The notes under the pieces: generated by a model
What the model was told of the DNA's origin: nothing
Seen by the model: only the letters and a program-made list of their open reading frames with translations
Databases searched by the model: none
Part shown: positions 8,440 through 18,008 of the stretch, piece by piece
Numbering within the stretch: the stretch's first letter is position 1
Layout of the letters: each line of letters starts with the position of its first letter
DNA from: CAVRQM01 sp963822705
GTDB lineage: Bacteria; Pseudomonadota; Alphaproteobacteria; Acetobacterales; Acetobacteraceae
Direction: 5' to 3'
Length of the DNA: 64,000 bases
Assembly: GCA_963822705.1 (NCBI GenBank)
Contig: CAWGIX010000010.1
Coordinates: forward strand, 186,001-250,000
Program-made: the position numbers and the translations under genes

Positions 8440-9489
8440 GTGGCCAAGCGCGCGCGCATAGGCGTGATCGGGGCCGGCTGGTGGGCGGCGCAGAACCATT
8501 TGCCGGTGCTGCGCAAGAATCCGGACTGCGAGGTGGTGGCGGTGAGCCGCCTCGGCGCGGCGGAGCTGGAACAGGTGCGCGCCGCGTTCGACGTGCCGCA
8601 CGGATTCCTGGACTTTCGTGAAATGCTGAACTCCGTCGCCATGGACGGTGTCGTCGTGTCTTCGCCGCACACGCTGCACCACGAGCACGCGCTGGCGGCG
8701 CTCGCGCGCGGGTGCCACGTGCTGGTGGAGAAACCGCTCGCCACCAGCACCGCCGACGCCCGCGACATCGTCGCCGCCGGGCACTCGGCAAACCGCGAGG
8801 TTATCGTCGCCTATGGCTGGAATTTTATGCCATGGACCGAGCGCGCCCGCGCTTGGGTGGCGGACGGCGCGATCGGGCGGGTCGAACATGCGGTGCTGCG
8901 CATGGCCACGCCGCTGGAGGATCTGTTTGCGGGGCAGCCGATGCGCGAGACCGAGGGGCACATGTTCCGCCCGCCGCCCTCGACCTGGGCCGACCCGCAC
9001 GCCGCCGGAGGCTACGGATGGGGCCAGCTTGTACATGCGCTGGGTTTGCTGTTCCGCATTGCCGACCTGGAACCGCAAGCGGTGTTTTCCCTGATCGGCC
9101 GCTCCGCCGCCGGCGTGGACTATTACGATGCAGCCTGCGTTCGTTTCACGAACGGCGCCACAGCGTCGGTCTCCGGAGCCGCGACGGTGCCAAAGCATCG
9201 GGGCTTTCAGCTCGACCTGAAACTGTTCGGGTCCCAGGGCATGTTGCTGCTCGACATCGAACGGCCCCGGCTGGAACTGCGCAGGCGGGACACGCGAGAC
9301 GTGATCGAAACGCTGACCGAGGCCGACACCGCCTATGCCTGGACCGAGCCGTTGAACGTGCTCGTCGATATTTGTCTCGGGCGCCCCGCCCAAAATGCCG
9401 CGCCGGGCGAGGTGGGCATGCGGGCGGTCGAGGTGCTGGACGCGCTGTACCGCTCGGCCGCGAGCGGGCGCATGGAGGACGTTTTTTGA
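8440..9489 (+). CDS. Gfo/Idh/MocA-family NAD(P)-dependent oxidoreductase
   Basis: A 349-residue two-domain sugar or cyclitol dehydrogenase-like protein. The N-terminal Rossmann fold has GVIGAGWWAAQNHLP; the family's EKP signature is HVLVEKPLATSTADA. A C-terminal alpha/beta domain follows (GGYGWGQLVHALGLLFRIAD supplies the expected His region). The start is GTG 8440, which gives the short MAKRARIG lead typical of the family. The stop overlaps the start of the next gene (TGATG). With the adjacent isomerase/epimerase and Rbs-type importer it suggests oxidation of a sugar, sugar acid or inositol-like compound. Confidence 0.9.
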   Translation: MAKRARIGVIGAGWWAAQNHLPVLRKNPDCEVVAVSRLGAAELEQVRAAFDVPHGFLDFREMLNSVAMDGVVVSSPHTLHHEHALAALARGCHVLVEKPLATSTADARDIVAAGHSANREVIVAYGWNFMPWTERARAWVADGAIGRVEHAVLRMATPLEDLFAGQPMRETEGHMFRPPPSTWADPHAAGGYGWGQLVHALGLLFRIADLEPQAVFSLIGRSAAGVDYYDAACVRFTNGATASVSGAATVPKHRGFQLDLKLFGSQGMLLLDIERPRLELRRRDTRDVIETLTEADTAYAWTEPLNVLVDICLGRPAQNAAPGEVGMRAVEVLDALYRSAASGRMEDVF

Positions 9490-10299
9490 TGCGCTTGTCG
9501 CTCACGTCCTGGTCGTTGCGGTCATGCACTTTGGCAGAGGCCGCCGGCATCTCGCATGTGCTCGGCATAGATGCGCTCGATGTCGGTATTTTTACCGGCC
9601 GGCTCTCGACAAGTCTGCCCTGCTGGCGGAGCCGGAGCGCATGGCCGAGACGGTGCGCAAGCTGGGCATATACGTGCCCTCGTTTTACCATCTGTTCGGC
9701 ACTACCTTGGCCGACCGCAACTTGGCCGACCCCGCGCATCGCGTGGCGAACGAGCACGATTTCGCTCATGTCGCGACATTCTGCCGCGAGGCGGGGATTC
9801 CCACGATGTTCGTGCTGCCGGGGTGTGCAACCCGGGCCAAGGACGTGCCGAGGCGCTGGAACAATCGGCCGAGAATCTGCGGCGATTGCTACCGATTGCG
9901 GAACGGGCCGGCGTGCAGCTCACCATCGAGCCGCACGTCCATTCCTACCTGGAAAGCCCTTCCATCACGCTCGACCTGCTGCGGCGCGTGCCGGGCCTGA
10001 AACTCACGCTCGACTATGCGCATTTCGTCTGCCTCGGCTGGCGGCAGGACGAGATCGACGTGCTGGCCCCGCACGCCGCCCACGTCCATCTCCGCCAGGC
10101 CCGCCCCGGCGCGCTGCAAGCGAAACTTCTCCAAGGCACGATCAACATGCAGGCCCAGCTTGCAACCTTGCGGGCCGCCGGTTTTGCCGGCAGCGTGGCG
10201 CTGGAAGTTGTGCATCAGGACTACATGGATACGCTGTACGACGATGTGCTGACCGAGACCATCGCGCTGCGCGATCTGGTGCGCGCCTGGAGCGGCTAA
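9489..10299 (+). CDS. Sugar phosphate isomerase/epimerase, xylose-isomerase-like TIM barrel (two frameshifts)
   Basis: The reconstructed protein has 270 residues. Metal ligands of the family appear in order: Glu in LTIEPHVHS, Asp and His in TLDYAHFVCLGW, His in AAHVHLRQA and Glu in VALEVVHQDY. Two single-base losses interrupt it. One is in a T run near 9589-9593 (adding a T joins DVGIF to YRPALDKS). The other is in a G run near 9824-9827 (adding a G joins MFVLPG to VCNPGQGRAEALEQ). Both fit homopolymer contraction. It overlaps the preceding oxidoreductase by one base. Its stop interleaves with the convergent ABC ATPase stop, so transcription must end in a very small space. Confidence 0.8.
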
Positions 10300-11805
10300 G
10301 CCGCGATCGGCTGGGAAAAGGACGCCTCCAGCACTTCCGCCTCGCTCAAGCCGACGTTCCGGCAAAGCAATATCTGCCGGCCGTGCGCGAGCACCAGCAC
10401 CGTGGTCGCCAGCGCGAGAATTTCGGGCAATTCCGAGGAGGCGAACACCACGGCCATGCCGGACTCCGCCAGTTCGCCTATCAGCGAATAAAACTCCGCC
10501 TTGGTCGCCACGTCGATGCCCCGCGTTGGCTCGTCCAGCAGCAACAGGCGCGGAGACACGGCCAGGCAGCGGGCCAGCACGATTTTTTGCTGATTGCCGC
10601 CCGACAGCCGCCCGACCGGCTGCTCCATCCCGGACGTCCGCACTGCCAGCCGACGCAGCAGCGGCGCGGTCGCCGCCCGCTCGACCGGCCCGCGCAGCCA
10701 GGCCGGCCCGCGGCGGCGCACCGACCAGCGCGCATTTTCCAGCACCGAAAGGTGCGGAGCCACGCCGGACTTCCTTTCGGTCCTCCGGCAGGACGGCAAC
10801 GCCGCGCGCCCACGCCTCGCGCGGATTTTTGGGCAGCGCGCCGCCGTCCGGCAGGATCGCGCTGCCTGCGGTCGGTCGCCGCACGGCGGAAATGCAATCC
10901 AGCAACTCGGTGCGTCCCGCGCCCACCAGCCCAAAGATGCCCAGCACCTCGCCGCGCGCGGATCGGCAAATGATAGCGGGCCGAGCCGCGTCCCGAGCCG
11001 CAGGCCGGAAACTCGAGCACCGCGTCGCCCAGTTCCGCATCTCGCTTCGCCGAGGTCGGCAGCCGGCATCCGTCCGGTCATGTCGGCGATCAGGCTTTCG
11101 CGTGTGGCTTGCGCGGCCGGTCGCTCGCTGACCAGCCTTCCGTCGCGCAGCACCACGACGCGATCCGCCAGCGTCAGCACCTCTTCCAAACGATGACTGA
11201 TGAACACCACCGCCCGCCCCTTGCGCGCGCAACCGGCGCACAACGGCAAGCAAGCCATCCACTTCATGCGGCGTCAGCGAAGAGGTCGGCTCATCCAGGA
11301 TCAGCACGCGTAGCGGCCGCACCAGCGCTTTCGCGATCTCCACGAGCTGCCTGTCGGCCGTGCCGAGCCGCCCCATGCCGGGTGGCCGGCTGCGACATGG
11401 CGAGCGCCCACCGCTTCCAGCAGCGGCCGCGCCCGCGCCGCATGGCGGCGCGATCGACAAAACCGTAGCGCCGGCACAATACTCGCCCAGAAACAATTTT
11501 CCGCCACCGAGAGGCTGCGGATCGACCGACAGCTCCTGGTGCACGAACGCGATCCCGGCATCGCGCGCCGCGCGCGGACCGAATGCCAGCGCCGCGCGGC
11601 GCCCTCCACCACGATCTCGCCCTCGTCCGGTTGCAGCGCGCCCGCGAGACATGTTGAGCAGCGTGCTCTTGCCGGCGCCGTTCTCGCCCACCAGCGCCAG
11701 CATCTCGCCCGCGGCAGATCGAGGCGACGCCGTGCAGCACCTCGATCGCGTAGAACGCCTTGCGGATGCCGCGTGACCGAAAGCGCCGGCCCGCATCAGG
11801 CTCAT
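10296..11805 (-). CDS. Sugar ABC importer ATPase, RbsA/MglA type with two nucleotide-binding domains (about ten frameshifts)
   Basis: This would be the cytosolic double-ATPase subunit energising the importer encoded upstream. Pieces in all three frames assemble to one RbsA-like protein. They include Walker A LVGENGAGKSTLLNM, Q-loop region AFVHQELSVDPQPL, Walker B RVLILDEPTSSLTPHEV, VVFISHRLEEVLTLADRVVV, and the second domain GLVGAGRTELLD, RLSGGNQQKIVLARCLA and LLLLDEPTRGIDVATK. About ten single-base shifts lie within 1.5 kb, yet there are no nonsense codons inside conserved blocks. The ATG at 11803-11805 overlaps the stop of the binding-protein gene (ATGA). Either the local sequence is very poor or the gene is newly broken; I favour the former. 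Confidence 0.75.
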
Positions 11806-12797
11806 GCGCGCGCAAACTTCCCGTACGCGATCGGCGCTGCCACGGCGATGCTCGACGGATAGGTCGCCTTGAACGCCAGGATGTTGTGCAGCATGACCAG
11901 ACTGTCGAAAGTCTGCCGCGCCGGCGCCTGGTCGACCAGCGCCAGGATCTCGCCGCCGTCCTTGTAGCGCTGCTTCTCCGGCAGATCGTCGTAACCCACC
12001 ACGCCCACGCGCCCCGTCGCCCCCGCATCCCGCACCGCTTTCGCCGCAGCCTCCGACCCGCCCGCCGTCACGTAGATGATGTTCAGGTCGGGGTTGCTGG
12101 TCATCACGTCGGTGGCCTGGGAATAGGCGGTGGCATCGTCGTCCTTGCACTCGAACGGTCCGAAAATGGTAATTCCGGGCGCCTGCTTGCGGATCAGGTC
12201 CAGCGCCCCGTTCATGCGCGCATTGTGCTGCGCGGCGCCCAGATAGCCGGTGATGACCGCGATTTTCCCCTTGCCCCCGAGCTGTTTGACGATGAACGCG
12301 CCCGCCGACGCGCCGGCGTCATAGGCCTGCTGTCCGATTGCCACGGTGCGGTTCGATTTCTGCGCCGAATCGGCAATGAACGCGATCACCGGCACGCCCG
12401 CCGCGACCGCCTCGTTCACTTTTGCGACCGTGCCGTCAAAGATCGGCACCACGGCGATGCCGTCGTATTGCTTCGCGAGTGCCGCGTCGATGCCGGCCAC
12501 CACCGCCTCCGCGGTCAGTGCGGTGCCGAGCTGGATGTAGTCGACGGTATCGCCGAGCGGCGTCAAATACGCCTTTGCCGCGGCGATGCCCTTGTCCGCC
12601 GCCTCCCAGAACGAGGAGCCCTGGAAACTGAGCACGGCCAGCCGCAGCGGTTTCGGCGACTTGCCCATCGCGGCCACGGTCGCGCCGATCGCGCGGGCGT
12701 CGGCCGGCAGCGGCACGTCGTCGGCACGCGCGGCCGAGCGCACGGCGAGGAGCGCGGTGGCAGCGAGCAGCGCGGTGCGGCGGGTCACAAGAAGCAT
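11802..12797 (-). CDS. Sugar ABC importer periplasmic substrate-binding protein (RbsB-like)
   Basis: An intact 331-residue type-1 periplasmic binding protein. The start ATG at 12795-12797 has GAGGA eight bases upstream. The leader MLLVTRRTALLAATALLAVR carries a twin-arginine-like RR followed by a hydrophobic stretch and ARADD. The mature part has the sugar-binding fold repeats (LRLAVLSFQGSSFWEAADKG, DGIAVVPIFDGTVAKVNEA, GVPVIAFIADS, IIYVTAGGSEAAAKAV). The ligand is unknown; ribose/xylose-family proteins are nearest in style. It sits 10 bp after the permease and overlaps the ATPase start, an operon order of permease, binding protein, ATPase. Confidence 0.88.
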   Translation of the reverse strand: MLLVTRRTALLAATALLAVRSAARADDVPLPADARAIGATVAAMGKSPKPLRLAVLSFQGSSFWEAADKGIAAAKAYLTPLGDTVDYIQLGTALTAEAVVAGIDAALAKQYDGIAVVPIFDGTVAKVNEAVAAGVPVIAFIADSAQKSNRTVAIGQQAYDAGASAGAFIVKQLGGKGKIAVITGYLGAAQHNARMNGALDLIRKQAPGITIFGPFECKDDDATAYSQATDVMTSNPDLNIIYVTAGGSEAAAKAVRDAGATGRVGVVGYDDLPEKQRYKDGGEILALVDQAPARQTFDSLVMLHNILAFKATYPSSIAVAAPIAYGKFARA

Positions 12798-12807
12798 GGC
12801 GTTTTCC

Positions 12808-13810
12808 TCAGTCTTCTTCGGTTGCACGGTTCAGGCTGTCGGCGCCAACGGCCACGATTACCACCAGGCCGATGGTGATCGTCTGCCAGTAGCCGGATAC
12901 GTTCAGCAGCACGAAAGCGTTGCGCAGCAGGCCCATCAGGGCGGCGCCGATCACCACGCCGCCGATCGACCCGCGCCCGCCGGACAGCGCCACGCCACCC
13001 AGAATCACCGCGGCGATCACGTCCAGCTCGTAGCCCAAGCCGAGATTGGGGTTGGCGTTGGCCAGCATGCCCGCGAGCAACAGCCCGCCCACTCCGGCGA
13101 GCAGGCCCGACAGCACGAACACCAGGGTGCGCGTGCACGCCACGTCCAACCCGGCGAGCCGAGCGGCGCGGGCGTTGTCGCCCACGGCAAACGACGTCGC
13201 GCCCCCAGCGGGTGCGCACCGAAAACACCCACATCGCGGCCGCGATGCCGATCAGCAGCATGAACTGCACCGGCACCTGTCCGATCCGTCCGCCGCCCAA
13301 AAACGCCGCCCAGCCCTCGAACCGCTGCGGATTGCCGTCGGTGATGAGCAACGCGGTACCGCGCATGACCGAGAGCGTGCCCAGCGTGGTGATGAACGGA
13401 TTGATGCGAACCCGCGACACCAGAATTCCATTCACCGCGCCCGCAAGAACTCCGGTTGCGAGCGCCGCCACCAGGCCCGCCAGCGGCGAGCCGGTGGCCG
13501 CGGTCGCCATGGCCGCCAGCACCGCCGACAGGCCGATCGCCGATCCCACCGACAGATCGATGCCGCCGGCGATAATCACCATCGCCTCGCCCAGCGCCAC
13601 GATGCCGACGACGGAGATCTGCCGCGCCACATTGAACAGGTTGCGCGAGGTGAGGAAGAACGGGCTGGCGAAGCACAGCGCCACGAATACCAGCACCAGC
13701 ATGGCCACCACCGTTGCCTCGCGGCGCTCCCGCAGGGCCGCGAGAACCCGGCCGCGCCAAAGGATAGCGCGGGAGCCTGCCGCCAGACTGCCGATTTGCC
13801 CGTCGGCCAT
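12808..13810 (-). CDS. Sugar ABC importer permease (RbsC-like, one frameshift)
   Basis: The reconstructed 333-residue inner-membrane permease of the BPD-type-2 family has about eight to ten hydrophobic segments. Family marks are EAMVIIAGGIDLSVGSAIG, the EAA-like cytosolic region ending in GDNARAARLAGLDV, and ILGGVALSGGRGSIGGVV. One extra base near 13188-13200 splits it: dropping it turns RDVVCRG into RDVFAVGDN, which fits the family. Length modulo three also shows one surplus base. It is the first gene of the importer and is divergent from the PhyH-like gene across about 150 bp. Confidence 0.85.
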
Positions 13811-13963
13811 GGGGTGACGCGCCTCCCGCCAAAATGTGATTGCTGCTGATCCGGCCGGGGACTGTCGCACGACAATCGGAGGCTTGGAAGCGTCTGCGCC
13901 GTGGCGCACACTGGCACAAGGACTGTGGCGATCCGATCGCCGGGCCAATCCAGGAGGGCACCC

Positions 13964-14794
13964 ATGAACTATCCGAGCATAACCGAGGCGGACCGCACTG
14001 CTTTCGAGCGTGACGGCTATGTGCTGAAGCACGCCTTCTTCGACGCCGAGGAAGTGGCGCTCATGCAGCAGGCCATCGCGCAGGACCCGGAAATTTCCCG
14101 GCACGTTGTCGCAGTCAACGACAGCAAGGGTGCGTCCACCGAACTCGCGCTGTGGAACCACCCCGGCGACGATGTTTTCGGCATGGTCGCGCGTAGTGCC
14201 CGCGTGGTCGACGGCATGGAGTTTCTGCTGGGCGGTGAGGTCTATCACTACCACAGCAAGCTCACCATGAAGCGCCCGCGCGTGGGCGGCGCCTGGGACT
14301 GGCACCAGGATTACGGTTATTGGTACAACAACGGCTGCCTGTTCCCCGATCTGGCCAGCGTGTTCATCCCTATCGACCCCTCGCGCCGGGTGAACGGCTG
14401 CCTGGAGGTGCTGCGCGGCAGCCACAAGATGGGCCGCATCGATCACGGCCGCGTGGGCGGCCAGACCGGTGCCGACATGGAGCGCGTCGAGCACGCCATG
14501 AAGGTGCTGGAACACGTGTATTGCGAAATGGACCCCGGCGACGCGCTGTTCTTCCACTCCAACACGCTGCACTCGTCCTCGCAGAACCTCTCCGACCGAC
14601 CGCGCAACGTGCTGCTGTGCTGCTACAATCGCATGAGCAACGACCCGTACAAGGAGCACCACCATCCGCGCGCCACGAAACTCCACAAGGTGGACGACGG
14701 CGCCATCAAGCGCACCGGCCCGGGCGTCGCCGGCAAGCAGCGCGAGTATTACCGGGCGGAAGAGGACAAGACGGTGGAGGCGCTGAAAGTCTGA
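13964..14794 (+). CDS. Phytanoyl-CoA dioxygenase (PhyH) family oxygenase
   Basis: A 276-residue Fe(II)/2-oxoglutarate-dependent dioxygenase-like protein. ATG 13964 is preceded by a strong AGGAGG site nine bases upstream. The facial-triad motif HxD is present in WDWHQDYGYWYNNG, and the distal His is in FFHSNTLHSSSQNLS, followed by Arg of SDRPRN as a likely 2-oxoglutarate anchor. The substrate is not predictable. Bacterial members hydroxylate many small molecules. Divergent placement from the sugar importer suggests shared regulation, but that is inference. Confidence 0.88.
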   Translation: MNYPSITEADRTAFERDGYVLKHAFFDAEEVALMQQAIAQDPEISRHVVAVNDSKGASTELALWNHPGDDVFGMVARSARVVDGMEFLLGGEVYHYHSKLTMKRPRVGGAWDWHQDYGYWYNNGCLFPDLASVFIPIDPSRRVNGCLEVLRGSHKMGRIDHGRVGGQTGADMERVEHAMKVLEHVYCEMDPGDALFFHSNTLHSSSQNLSDRPRNVLLCCYNRMSNDPYKEHHHPRATKLHKVDDGAIKRTGPGVAGKQREYYRAEEDKTVEALKV

Positions 14795-14804
14795 TCCGCA
14801 GCGA

Positions 14805-15323
14805 TCAGGCGACGGCCTCCACCACGAACGGAAGATCCGTGGCACCGGTCTGCTGACCCGCCCGGGTCAGCAGCGCGTGTGCCTGGCCGCGATGGTGCGT
14901 CTGATGGTTGAACAGGTGCGCCATCAGCAGCCAGCGCGGCCGGCTCACCTGCTGGTTCGTCGCCCCGCTGAACCAGGTCAGCTCGCCGGCCAGCGCCGTC
15001 TCGTCCAGCCCTGCCGCCCAGCCGTTCAGCCGCGTGTCGGTGTCCTCGCGAGCCGCTTGCAGCGCCGCAAATCCGTCAGGCCCGAACCGGTCGCTGTGCG
15101 CCAGGACGACGTCCGGCTTGTCCCAACCGGCCAGCCGGGACATCCACATATGGTCGGCCCACAGCAGATGGCGAAACGTGCCGTCGATCGACCGCCAGAA
15201 CGCGCCGCCATCGGCTCGCCGGTCGTCATCCGAAAGCAACGCCGCCGCCGCGTAGAGGCGCCGGTTCATCTCGGCATTGTAGGCGGCAAGCGTGCGAACA
15301 TAACCGGGGGCAATCACGGTCAC
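14805..15323 (-). CDS. DinB-family protein
   Basis: A 172-residue four-helix-bundle protein of the DinB/YfiT superfamily. Candidate metal-binding histidines are in FRHLLWADHMW and FNHQTHHRGQ, the usual triad positions. Family members are metal-dependent, often thiol-linked transferases, or DNA-damage-induced proteins of unknown activity. The GTG start (15321-15323) overlaps the stop of the DppB-like permease (GTGA), so it is translationally coupled to a peptide-transport gene, an unusual partner. Confidence 0.88.
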   Translation of the reverse strand: MTVIAPGYVRTLAAYNAEMNRRLYAAAALLSDDDRRADGGAFWRSIDGTFRHLLWADHMWMSRLAGWDKPDVVLAHSDRFGPDGFAALQAAREDTDTRLNGWAAGLDETALAGELTWFSGATNQQVSRPRWLLMAHLFNHQTHHRGQAHALLTRAGQQTGATDLPFVVEAVA

Positions 15324-16302
15324 TCCGCCGCCCTCGCTGCGTCCAGCGCCGGCGAGAGTTCGGCAACCGGCCGGGACGAGGTGGCCGCGCGCGGGCTCAG
15401 CATCGCGTGCAGCCCGTCGGAAATAAGCTGCGTGCCGACCACCAGCACCACGCTGACCATGGCGCAGGCCTCGATCAGCGGCAGGTCGCTCTGCAGTGCC
15501 GCCTCGTAGAGCAGGTAGCCGAAACCTTTGTAGGCGAAAAACACTTCGGTCACGATCACGCCTGACAGCAGCCAGGGAATTTGCAGCATCACCACGGTGA
15601 CCGGTGCCACCAGCGCGTTGCGCAGCGCGTGACGCACCACGATGCGGGCCGGAGATGCCCCTTTGAGCATGGCGGTGCGGATATATGGCGCCTGCATGGT
15701 CTCGGCCACGGAGGCGCGGGTGATGCGGGCAAGGTAGCCGCCGGAGTACAGGGCCAGCACCATCACAGGCAATACAAGCTCGCGCGGGAAAAACCGGCGG
15801 TCATGGTGCTCGCACCCGGCAGCCAGTGCAGCCAAAAGACGAAAATGGCCGACAGCAGCACGGCGCTGGCGAATTCCGGCACCGACGTGGTCAGCACGGA
15901 CGCGAAAGACAGCACGCGATCGGTGGTCGAGCCCTCGCGCACCCCGGCCAGCACGCCGGTCACAAACGCGGTCGGCACCATGACCAGCAGGGTAAGACCA
16001 CCCAGAATCCCGGTCTTTCCCAGGCGGTCGAGCACCATTGGCAGCACGTCGGCCCGATAATGGGTGGATACGCCCCAGTGCAGCGTCGCGAACCGCCACA
16101 ACCAGTTTGCATATCGCACCAGGAACGGCAGGTCGTAGCCGTTCTGGTGCAGCCACAATCGCCGCTGCGTTTCGCTGGAAAACTGGCCCAGCACTTTGAC
16201 CGCGACTTCCGCGGCGTTCACCTCCAGCACCGCGTACACGATGAACGAGACGGCGAGCATGGTGGCAAGCATGGTCGCCACCCGCTCCGCCGCCGCGCGC
16301 AT
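15320..16302 (-). CDS. Peptide/nickel-type ABC importer permease (DppB-like, one frameshift)
   Basis: The reconstructed 327-residue integral membrane protein has a first helix at MLATMLAVSFIVYAVLEV. The family loop is HWGVSTHYRADVLPMV, and the EAA-type region is YIRTAMLKGASPARIVVRHA followed by LRNALVAPVTVVMLQIPWLL. One T is missing from a T5 run (15789-15793 on the plus strand shows A5). Restoring it joins TAGFF to PRELVLPVMVLALYSGGY. The solute-binding gene ends 15 bp upstream. No DppC-type permease or ATPase gene follows; instead a DinB gene is coupled to the stop. Confidence 0.85.
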
Positions 16303-16317
16303 GAGAAGCGGCTCCGC

Positions 16318-17966
16318 TCAGCTCATCCAGACACTACGCATGTCGAAATACTCGGCGGGATGCAGCACATAGCCGTGGACGCGAGACGAAATCGCGGTGA
16401 GCCTGTCCGGGAAGAACGGCTGTACCATCACCGCCTGGCTCTGCAGGATCTGCTCCACGCTCTGCATCGCCTGGCTGCGCTGCTTCGGATCGACGATCGC
16501 CATGGCGCGGTCGAGCGCGGCGTCGAAATCCTTGTCGGCGAATTGCGATTTCGTTCCAGACGGCACCGGAGCGGTAGGCAAGATCCAGGGTCATCACAGC
16601 GAGCGGCCGATGCGCCCAGAACGTCAGGCCGAACGGCACCTTGTCCCACACCGGCCAGTATTCCGTGGCCGGCACCACGTTGAGCTTGATGCGGATCCCC
16701 GCCTCGCCACAGTTCTGCTGCAGCACTTGCGCGGCATTCTGCTCGTAGGTGCCTTGCGTGTTACCCACCATCAGGGTGACGTCGAGCCCATCCTTGTGGC
16801 CGGCGTCCTGCAGCAGCTGCTTCGCCTGGGCAACGTCGCGTTTAAACGGCGGCAGAGCGAAGTACTCGGGTTGAGACGGGGCGACGTGATGATTTTCCCC
16901 GAGCACGCCCATGCCGCGATAGGCGAGATCCAGGATCTGCTGGTTGTCGGCGCAGAGTTGCACGGCCCGCCGCACGCGAATGTCGTCGAACGGCTTTTCC
17001 TTCACGTGCATGCGCATGCAGATGGCCGCGGCCGAGTGACCGGTCAGCAGTTTCGCGTTCGGCAGAGCTTTTGCGGTGTCCAGCTCGGCGGTGGTGATGC
17101 GATACAGAATATCGGTCTGGTCCGCCGCAAGTGCGGCGAGATGCGCGCCGATATCAGGCCCCATGTCGAGGTAGCGGATCTCGTCGAGATAGGGCGCCTC
17201 GCCCCAATAGTCCGGCCTGCGCTTGAACGTGGCCTGCTGGCCCACGGCGTAGTCGGTCATCGTGTAGGGACCGGTGCCCATCGGGTTTTTTGGCCAGTTG
17301 CCGCCCTTGGCGTCGAAGTCGCGATGCAGGATCGGTGCGGTATAGGCATACAGCATTTCCGGGATCGCCAGCACCGGCTTGCTCAGATGCAGCCGGAACT
17401 CGGTCGGCGAGACCACCTCGACATCGGTCAGTGCGCCGAACGCGGACTTGTTCGACGACTTCGAGTTCGGCGCCATCCAGCGCCGGATGGTGAACGCCAC
17501 GTCCTCGGTCGTGAGCGTGTCGCCGTTGGACCATTTCACCCCGGGCCGCAGCTTGAACGACCAGGTCTTGAGGTCCTCGGACGGGTCCCAGCTCTCCGCC
17601 AGGTACGGGTGGACCAGGTTGTTCGCGTCGACGAAGGTCAGGAATTCGAGGCAGTTTCGAAATAGGTCCGACGCCTCGATCCAGGACACCGCGGTGCGGG
17701 TCCGTCATCTCCTGGATCTGGCAGGTGAAGCGCAGCGAGCCGCCGCGTTTCGGCGTATCCTGGGCCCGCGACGCCGCGGGCAGCAGCAGCCCGCCGCCGC
17801 CGGCTGCCGCGGCGGCAAAGGCGCGGGCGCTCGCTGCGCTGATACCGAGCCAGGAACAGGTCTGCAGGAAATCGCGCCGGCCGATCCGCCCGTCCCGGAG
17901 CGACGTCGCCAGCTCGGCCACCGCCGGGTGCGGCCGCCTGCCGCTATTGGTCCTCAATCCAAACAT
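16318..17966 (-). CDS. ABC importer substrate-binding protein, family 5 (peptide/opine type, two frameshifts)
   Basis: The reconstructed length is about 548 residues. A GGGAGGA site lies just upstream of ATG 17964-17966. The N-terminus has a twin-arginine-like signal (GRIGRRDFLQTCSWLGISAA followed by ARAFAAAAAGGG). Family-5 features include LKTWSFKLRPGVKWSNGDTL, FTIRRWMAPNS, KNPMGTGPYTMTDY and AQAKQLLQDAGHKDG. Shifts near 17690-17700 (TDPH to TAVSWIEAS) and 16555-16580 (AVWNE to SQFADKDFDAALDRA) break the frame; length leaves two surplus bases, one per shift. It resembles in layout the intact family-5 protein at 48.9-50.6 kb. It should bind oligopeptides or amino-acid conjugates in the periplasm. 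Confidence 0.85.
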
Positions 17967-18008
17967 TTTATCCTCCCCTGCCGTGCGTTCTTCCGCTTGT
18001 TGGTCTGG

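Noticed and set aside
9889..12150. A 753-codon minus-strand frame over the isomerase, ATPase and binding protein
   Set aside because: It carries scattered ATPase motifs only because frameshifts move the true ATPase in and out of this frame.
12785..14845. A 686-codon minus-strand frame joining the PhyH region to a permease
   Set aside because: Only its last part is the RbsC-like permease. The upstream part is antisense to the PhyH gene, which has its own AGGAGG and catalytic motifs.
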